NCBI RefSeq assembly: GCF_004125265.1
Contig: NZ_RDTE01000003.1
Coordinates: 7,750,001-7,814,000, forward strand
Source: Streptomyces lydicus
GTDB taxonomy: Bacteria > Actinomycetota > Actinomycetes > Streptomycetales > Streptomycetaceae
Reading direction: 5' to 3'
DNA: 64,000 bases
Below, piece after piece: positions 59,147 through 64,000 of the stretch. The first letter of the stretch is position 1. The number at the start of each line of letters is the position of its first letter. Below the pieces are notes generated by a model. That model was not told the origin of the DNA and searched no databases. It saw only the letters and a program-made list of their open reading frames with translations. The position numbers were made by a program, and so were the translations under genes.

Positions 59147-59959
59147 ATGCACCTCACCCGCACCGCCCGGATCGTCCTCGGCTGCCTCACGGCCGCCGGT
59201 CTCGCCCTGATCTACCTCCCCCTGCTCCTGGTCCTGCTCAACTCCCTCAACGCCGACCCCTCGTTCGCCTGGCCGCCCCGCGCGCTCACCGGCGAGTGGT
59301 GGAGCCGCGCCCTGCACAGCACGGGCGCCCGCGACGCCCTGTGGACCTCGCTGCGGGCGGGCCTGGGCGCCACCACCGTCGCCCTGCTCCTCGGCTCGCT
59401 CGCGGCCTTCGCCGTGCACCGCCACCGCTTCTTCGGACGGCAGACCGTCTCGTTCCTGATCGTGCTGCCGATCGCCCTGCCCGGCATCGTCACCGGCATC
59501 GCGCTCAACGCCGCCTTCCGCACCGTCCTCGCGCCGCTGGGCATCGGCTTCGGCCTCTTCACGGTCGTCGTCGGCCATGCCACCTTCTGCGTCGTCATCG
59601 TCTTCAACAACGTCGCCGCCCGGCTCCGCCGGATCGCCCCGTCCCTGGCCGAGGCCTCCGCCGACCTGGGCGCCCGCCCCTGGCAGACCCTGCGGTACGT
59701 CACCTTCCCGGCGCTGCGCCCGGCGCTGTTCGCCGGCGCGCTGCTGGCCTTCGCGCTCTCCTTCGACGAGGTCGTGGTGACCACCTTCACGGCGGGCGCG
59801 GGCACCAGAACGCTGCCGATCTGGATCTACGAGAACCTGGCCCGCCCCCACCAGGCGCCGGTCGTCGATGTGCTCGCCGCGCTGCTGATCGCCCTGTCGG
59901 TCATCCCGGTGTACGCCGCCCAGCGACTCTCCTCGGACACCGCGGGTGGCCGGTTGTGA
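59147..59959 (+). CDS. potC: Polyamine-type ABC transporter permease (PotC-like)
   Basis: This 270-residue permease has six spans. The first is IVLGCLTAAGLALIYLPLLLVLLN. The EAA loop LAEASADLGARPWQTLRYVTFPALRPALFAG is clear. ATG 59147 follows CGGAGGAGG. It completes the importer with PotA, PotD and PotB. The stop at 59957-59959 is followed by about 210 bases without a gene. Confidence 0.9.
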   Translation: MHLTRTARIVLGCLTAAGLALIYLPLLLVLLNSLNADPSFAWPPRALTGEWWSRALHSTGARDALWTSLRAGLGATTVALLLGSLAAFAVHRHRFFGRQTVSFLIVLPIALPGIVTGIALNAAFRTVLAPLGIGFGLFTVVVGHATFCVVIVFNNVAARLRRIAPSLAEASADLGARPWQTLRYVTFPALRPALFAGALLAFALSFDEVVVTTFTAGAGTRTLPIWIYENLARPHQAPVVDVLAALLIALSVIPVYAAQRLSSDTAGGRL

Positions 59960-60171
59960 ACGTACGGCCCGGCGGCCGGTTCTGAGCACACGGCCCTGCG
60001 TCCGGTTCCCCGCCGGCGCCCGCACGACGGCACAGGTTCCCCGAAAGGGTGACTGGGCGGGCTTCCGTCGAACCGGCCGCGGACCGGCCGCGTCCCTCAC
60101 AGCAGGGTCCGGGGCACGGGATCGACGGGGGTGATTCGGTGCCCCGGACCGTCGGCGGCATGCGCGCCCGC
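59960..60171. other. Intergenic region between potC and the dipeptidase gene
   Basis: The two genes converge here. No perfect terminator stem was found. A C/G-rich stretch around 60075-60095 (CGGCCGCGGACCGGCCGCG) can fold locally and may serve. No coding region is supported. Confidence 0.4.
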
Positions 60172-61053
60172 TCAGTGCCGTACGAGCGACCGCCGGGCGA
60201 CCGGGAAGTCGAAGTAGGTGTCCGGAAACGTCTCCGGGGTGAAGGTGTAGTGCCACCACTCCTTGTCGTAGTTGACGAATCCGGCGCGCTCCATTCCCTC
60301 CTTCAACAGCAGCCGGTTTGCCCGCTGTTCGCCCTTGATCCGCGGGTCGAGGGTGTGCGCCAGCGTGTCGAAGCAGTCGAAGCCGGTGCCCATGTCGAGC
60401 GAGTTGTCCGGGAAACGGGCCGCCTTCGGGCCGTAGCACGAGGACAGCGGCTCCCCTGGCACATACGGCCGGGTGGGCAGGGCAGGCAGCCGTACCAGCG
60501 TCAGATCGAGGGTGCTGCCCCTGCTGTGCCCGGACTTCTCCGCGATATAGCCGTCCCTGAACAGCGTCGACTTGTCGACCCGCGGATAGAACTCGGCCTT
60601 CATCCGCTGGTCGCCGAGGTCCTTGGCCCAGGCCACGAAGTGGTCCACCGCGCGCTGCGGCCGGTAGCAGTCATAGACCTTGAGGGAGTACCCACGGCGC
60701 AGGAACGAGCGCTGCGCCCGGTGCAACGCCCGTGCCGCGTCCCTGGTCAGCAGGCACATCGGCGCCCGGTAGCCGGTCACCGGCACTCCCATGAAGTCGT
60801 GCGGGGTGACGTAGCGCATCTCCTGGATGACGGTCGGATCCACGTCCCGCAGCGCGACGAACTCCGACGGCGCCTTGGGCTCGTTGGCCGACTGTGACGA
60901 CTGTGACGACTGTGATGACTGCGACGACTGTGACGACGGCGCCGGTCGGTGCGGGACGGGGACCGCCGCCGCACCCGGAGGGACAGCGGCCACAGTGATC
61001 AGCGCGGCGGCAGCGGCAGCAAGGCCGCGCAGCGCGGCAGCAAGTCTCGGCAT
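60172..61053 (-). CDS. Exported D-alanyl-D-alanine dipeptidase (VanX/M15 type)
   Basis: This 293-residue protein has a signal peptide (about residues 1-30, LAAAAAALITVAAVPPGAAA) and a Ser/Gln repeat (SSQ)n at about 40-55. The catalytic domain has metal ligands in SGHSRGSTLDLTLV (His, Asp) and EWWHYTF (catalytic Glu, His). VYDCYRPQRAVDHFVAWA and MGTGFDCFD are family features. It should cleave D-Ala-D-Ala or related wall peptides outside the cell. The presence of an export signal and lack of vanHA-type neighbours suggest wall turnover rather than glycopeptide resistance. Confidence 0.9.
   Translation of the reverse strand: MPRLAAALRGLAAAAAALITVAAVPPGAAAVPVPHRPAPSSQSSQSSQSSQSSQSANEPKAPSEFVALRDVDPTVIQEMRYVTPHDFMGVPVTGYRAPMCLLTRDAARALHRAQRSFLRRGYSLKVYDCYRPQRAVDHFVAWAKDLGDQRMKAEFYPRVDKSTLFRDGYIAEKSGHSRGSTLDLTLVRLPALPTRPYVPGEPLSSCYGPKAARFPDNSLDMGTGFDCFDTLAHTLDPRIKGEQRANRLLLKEGMERAGFVNYDKEWWHYTFTPETFPDTYFDFPVARRSLVRH
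60890..60938 (-). repeat. 9-bp tandem repeat coding for Ser-Ser-Gln-type units
   Basis: Units of GACTGTGAC with few changes repeat about five times. They encode the SQSSQSSQ linker between the signal peptide and the catalytic domain of the dipeptidase. Copy number probably varies by slippage in steps that keep the frame. Confidence 0.85.
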
Positions 61054-61095
61054 GGCCTCCGTCTACCAGGCCCGGCAGGTGGGAGGGAAGCCCCG

Positions 61096-61159
61096 CCGCA
61101 CAACTGCTCAACCGCACAACTGCTCAACCGCACAACTGCTCAACCGCGCAGCCGCTCAA
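61096..61159. repeat. 16-bp tandem repeat, four units
   Basis: CCGCACAACTGCTCAA repeats exactly at 61096, 61112 and 61128. A degenerate fourth unit starts at 61144. It lies between the dipeptidase start (61053) and the end of the GH31 gene (61210), in the likely dipeptidase promoter region, and is low in GC for this genome. Confidence 0.9.
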
Positions 61160-61209
61160 CTGCGTCACCACTCCGCCACGCAGCTCGCTCCGCTTCCTCC
61201 CCGGACCCG

Positions 61210-63606
61210 CTACGCCCCCACCCCGTCCGCCACCCCCCGCACCCGCACCGGATACCCCACCGCGCCCCCGTCCCGCCGCTCCACGATCACCCGGTCGCCC
61301 TCCCACCGCGAGGTGAACCGTTCCACCGTCGGCCGCTGCCAGCCGTCCCCGGCGTCCGGCACCACCAGCCCGCCGCCCCCGCGCCCGGCCGCCGGCGCCC
61401 ACACCTCCAGCTCCGTCCCGCCGTCCGCCCCGGTCACCGGCAGCACCGCACCGGCCCGTGCCAGCACCGGTATCCGCGACAGCGGCGCCTCCACCCACAC
61501 CTGCCCGGGACCGTCGTACGCCCGCCCGGTCGCGGTGTCGTACCACCGTCCGCGCGGCAGCCGCACCGGCCGCCGGGTGACGCCCGCCGCCAGCGCCGGC
61601 GCCACCAGCAGCGCATCCCCCAGCAGAAAGGCGTCCTCGCAGTCCCGCAGGGCCCGGTCCCGGGGTGCGCTCCACCACACCGGCCGGACGTACGGCGCGC
61701 CGGTCAGCCGCGCCAACTGGCCCAGCGTCCCGAAGTACGGCAGCAGCCGCCGCCGCTCGCGCAGTGCCGTGCGGGCATGCTCCAGCACCTCGTCCCCGTA
61801 CTCCCACGGCTCCCGCCGCCCCGCCCCGAGCGCCGAATGGGTACGGAACAGCGGCAGGAAGGAGCCCAGTTGGAACCACCGCAGATACAGCTCGGGGGAC
61901 GGCACCCCGGAGAACCCGCCGATATCGGGACCGCTGTACGGGACCCCGCACAGCCCCAGCCCCAGCACCAGCGACAGCGAAGCCCGCAGCCCCGCCCAGC
62001 CCGTCGCCACATCGCCCGACCAGCTGCCGCCGTAGCGCTGCAGCCCCGCCCAGCCCGAACGGGAGAAGAGGAACGGCCGCTCGGCGGGCCGCAGTTCGCA
62101 CAGCCCCTCGAAGCCGGCCCGGGCCATGGCCAGGCCGTAGACGTTGTGCGCCTCCCGGTGATCGCCGCCCCTGCCCTCCAGGGCGTGCCGTGCCGAGCGC
62201 GGCAGCGTCCGCTCCCCGAACGCGGCGAAGGAGACCGGCTCGTTCATGTCGTGCCACACACCGGCGAAGCCCTGCGCCAGCCGCTCCGCGTACAGCGCCC
62301 CCCACCACTTGCGCGCCCGCGCATCGGTGAAATCCGGGTACACCGACTCGCCCGGCCACACCACCCCGCGCACCTCCCGCCCGCGCGCGTCCCGTACGAA
62401 GGCATCCGCCGCCACCCCGCCCTCGTACACCGCATCCCCCGGCTCCGCCTTCACCGCCGGATCCACGATCGACACCAGCCGCACCCCGTCCGCCCGCAAC
62501 TCCCGCGCCAGACCGGGCAGATCCGGATAGCGCCGGCGGTCGACGGTGAAGACCCGGTGCCGGTCGTAGTGGTCGATGTCCAAATGGACGGCGGACAGCG
62601 GAAGCCCGCGCTCGCGGTAGCCCGCCACCACCCGGCGCACCTCGGCCTGGCCGTCGAAGCCCCAGCGGGCGTGCTGGTATCCCAGCGCCCACTGCGGCGG
62701 CAGCGCGGGCGACCCGGTCAGCGCCGTCCAGCCCTGCAGCACCCGGGCCGGGGTACCCGCCAGCACCCAGTAGCGCAGCGGTCCGCCGTCCATCCGTACT
62801 TCACAGGTGCCCGGCCGGTCATGCCCCGAGCCCGCACCCTCCGCGCCCTCGCGCAGCGTCACCCGGCCGTCCCAGGAGTTGTCGTGGAAGACCAGATGTG
62901 TCCCGGCGTCCGCCACCACCAGCTGCACCGGCATCGTCAGCGACAGCGGATCGTCCCCTGGTGCGAAGGCGCCGCCGGGATCCGTGTTCCACAGCCGGTA
63001 GGCACCGTCCCGCAGCCGCGGCCCGTGTGCCCGGCCGCCGAGCCCGAAGAACCGGGCATCGGCGGCGACCTGTGCCCGCTGGACCCAGCGCGAGGCGCCA
63101 CTCCCTTCGGGCCGCCCGTCCGCCCCCTCCGCGGCCGTACGGTCCCACCAGCGCGGCGGCAACTCCCGCCGCAGCACGGCCCCGCCGGGCGTCCGCACCT
63201 CGACCGCACCGTGCCGGGACACCACCACCAGCACCCGCTCGGAGACCACCCGCCAGCCGCCCTCGGTGTCGGGTTCCAGCACCGCCCGCGCGTCCACCTC
63301 GGGACACGCCCCGGCCAGCGCGTACGAGGGCTCCGGCTCGGCGCCCTCCCAGCCGCAGAACACCGCACCGCCCGAGGCCACCCGCACCCGCAGCGACGAC
63401 CGCTCGAAGTGGATCAGCCCGCCGCCCGGCTGGGGCTCCGCGCCACGAGCCGCCCCCGGCACCCGCGCCCGCTCGGCGGTGCCCCGCGGCAGCGCCAGCG
63501 CATCCGCCCGCCGCGCCCGCCACGCCGTACGCACGGACCGTAGCCCCTGCGCCGGCCCGACCGCCTTGATCATCCGTACCGACCGCACCAGATCCCGCCC
63601 GTCCAT
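61210..63606 (-). CDS. Glycoside hydrolase family 31 (alpha-glucosidase type)
   Basis: This 798-residue protein has the GH31 layout. The N-terminal beta-sandwich is about 1-280. The catalytic barrel holds the nucleophile motif GVWHDMNEP, LDIDHYDRHRVFTVD and the acid/base region RSGWAGLQRYGGSWSGD. YSGPDIGGFSG and WFQLGSFLPLFRTHS follow, then a C-terminal sandwich. It cleaves terminal alpha-glucosidic bonds. There is no signal peptide, so it acts on imported or internal oligosaccharides. ATG 63606 (MDGRDLVRSVRMIKAVG) is preferred; an upstream start at 63645 would add 13 residues. Confidence 0.92.
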   Translation of the reverse strand: MDGRDLVRSVRMIKAVGPAQGLRSVRTAWRARRADALALPRGTAERARVPGAARGAEPQPGGGLIHFERSSLRVRVASGGAVFCGWEGAEPEPSYALAGACPEVDARAVLEPDTEGGWRVVSERVLVVVSRHGAVEVRTPGGAVLRRELPPRWWDRTAAEGADGRPEGSGASRWVQRAQVAADARFFGLGGRAHGPRLRDGAYRLWNTDPGGAFAPGDDPLSLTMPVQLVVADAGTHLVFHDNSWDGRVTLREGAEGAGSGHDRPGTCEVRMDGGPLRYWVLAGTPARVLQGWTALTGSPALPPQWALGYQHARWGFDGQAEVRRVVAGYRERGLPLSAVHLDIDHYDRHRVFTVDRRRYPDLPGLARELRADGVRLVSIVDPAVKAEPGDAVYEGGVAADAFVRDARGREVRGVVWPGESVYPDFTDARARKWWGALYAERLAQGFAGVWHDMNEPVSFAAFGERTLPRSARHALEGRGGDHREAHNVYGLAMARAGFEGLCELRPAERPFLFSRSGWAGLQRYGGSWSGDVATGWAGLRASLSLVLGLGLCGVPYSGPDIGGFSGVPSPELYLRWFQLGSFLPLFRTHSALGAGRREPWEYGDEVLEHARTALRERRRLLPYFGTLGQLARLTGAPYVRPVWWSAPRDRALRDCEDAFLLGDALLVAPALAAGVTRRPVRLPRGRWYDTATGRAYDGPGQVWVEAPLSRIPVLARAGAVLPVTGADGGTELEVWAPAAGRGGGGLVVPDAGDGWQRPTVERFTSRWEGDRVIVERRDGGAVGYPVRVRGVADGVGA

Positions 63607-63947
63607 GCCGGTCAGCCTGCCATTGACGGCGGGGTGCGCGGGCACCGTTCAACTGCCGTTCACCTGCGCTGGAGCAGGCTCGGCCACCTCCGGGCCCGCG
63701 GATCGTCACCCGATGGCCGAATCCCGCCGTATGTCCCACCGCGACCCCCGGAACCGGCCCGCGGCCCGTGCCGGCACCACACCCGCCACCCCCCGAATGT
63801 GGGCAGCCGACCCTGGTGCACAAGTCGATCACATGGCATCGTCCAGGCAAGCCGTGTCACGCGCACACGCCCACCCACTGGGCCGGGGGAACCTCACCGC
63901 CGTGCGCGCCCGACGCCCACGACGCGTAACCGCCCGGGAGCCGCATC
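63607..63947. promoter_or_regulatory. Divergent intergenic region at the right end
   Basis: This 341-base gap should hold promoters of the GH31 gene and of the gene starting at 63948. No operator or hairpin of note was identified, and open frames here lack ribosome sites. Confidence 0.4.
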
Positions 63948-64000
63948 ATGACCACCGCACCGCAGTCCGTCCCGCAGCCGGAACCCCTCTGGCAACCAGG
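63948..64000 (+). CDS. Start of a gene, possibly acetoacetate-CoA ligase (partial)
   Basis: ATG 63948 follows GGGAG by eight bases, and 17 codons (MTTAPQSVPQPEPLWQP) are present before the window ends. A short disordered lead followed by EPLWQP recalls the N-terminus of acetoacetyl-CoA synthetases and related acyl-CoA ligases. The fragment is too short to be sure. Confidence 0.35.
   Translation, partial: MTTAPQSVPQPEPLWQP

Noticed and set aside
60172..61053. Glycopeptide resistance (vanX) role
   Set aside because: The protein has an export signal and no vanH, vanA or VanRS-like neighbours, so a wall-turnover dipeptidase is more likely.
61096..61159. Short regular repeats considered as a CRISPR array
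   Set aside because: The units are directly adjacent with no spacers, and no cas genes are present in the window.

Overview
The window is typical high-GC actinobacterial DNA and almost certainly Streptomyces. Support comes from the very high third-position GC, frequent GTG/TTG starts, a mycothiol-type formaldehyde dehydrogenase, an NsdB-like regulator, a conservon (cvnABCD) and a PAS/SpoIIE phosphatase. No rRNA, tRNA, CRISPR array, integrase or transposase gene was seen. Most genes sit in short operons whose stop and start codons overlap.

Layout. 1-330: tail of a secreted-type chorismate mutase. 0.4-6.2 kb: a lipid-acyl catabolic locus (acyl-CoA synthetase divergent from crotonase, DUF35 protein and two thiolase-like lipid-transfer proteins) around a CTGAC-N5-GTCAG palindrome. 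6.4-19.5 kb: single genes (DUF397, leucine-rich repeat, DinB/mycothiol-type, pdxH, CGNR regulator, ACT protein, exported amidase, APH-type kinase, NsdB-like, SpoIIE phosphatase, HEAT repeat). 19.46-20.32 kb: a gene-free, almost fully palindromic repeat island. 20.4-27.5 kb: overlapping genes for two GT4 glycosyltransferases, an SGNH hydrolase and a one-chain 5-oxoprolinase.

27.6-33.6 kb: a pyroglutamate module with pxpABC, a GntR/FCD regulator, a DUF969/DUF979 membrane pair and pyroglutamyl peptidase. The same 22-bp operator candidate lies on each side of the regulator gene. Pcp would release pyroglutamate, the membrane pair might move it, and PxpABC (and perhaps the one-chain oxoprolinase) would open it to glutamate.

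33.7-41.4 kb: a three-gene SMC/condensin-like operon (MksF-E-B or Wadjet JetA-B-C order) with a 48-codon coupled ORF between genes 1 and 2 and repeat-rich DNA before the ATPase. No JetD/MksG nuclease is adjacent. This is the best candidate here for an undescribed or poorly described system.

41.4-44.6 kb: mycothiol-dependent formaldehyde dehydrogenase, IclR regulator, Rieske ferredoxin and a small membrane protein. 44.9-50.8 kb: a conservon whose cvnC and cvnD genes are separated by an epoxide-hydrolase-like gene. 50.9-53.3 kb: glpF-glpK. 53.6-55.5 kb: a one-gene DUF35-thiolase fusion, divergent from a polyamine-type ABC operon (55.7-60.0 kb). A second CTGAC-N5-GTCAG palindrome lies between them, matching the one at 2.1 kb. 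The window ends with a VanX-like dipeptidase, a GH31 glucosidase and the first 17 codons of a further gene.

All functional calls come from reading translated sequence and remembered family motifs. No database search was run.
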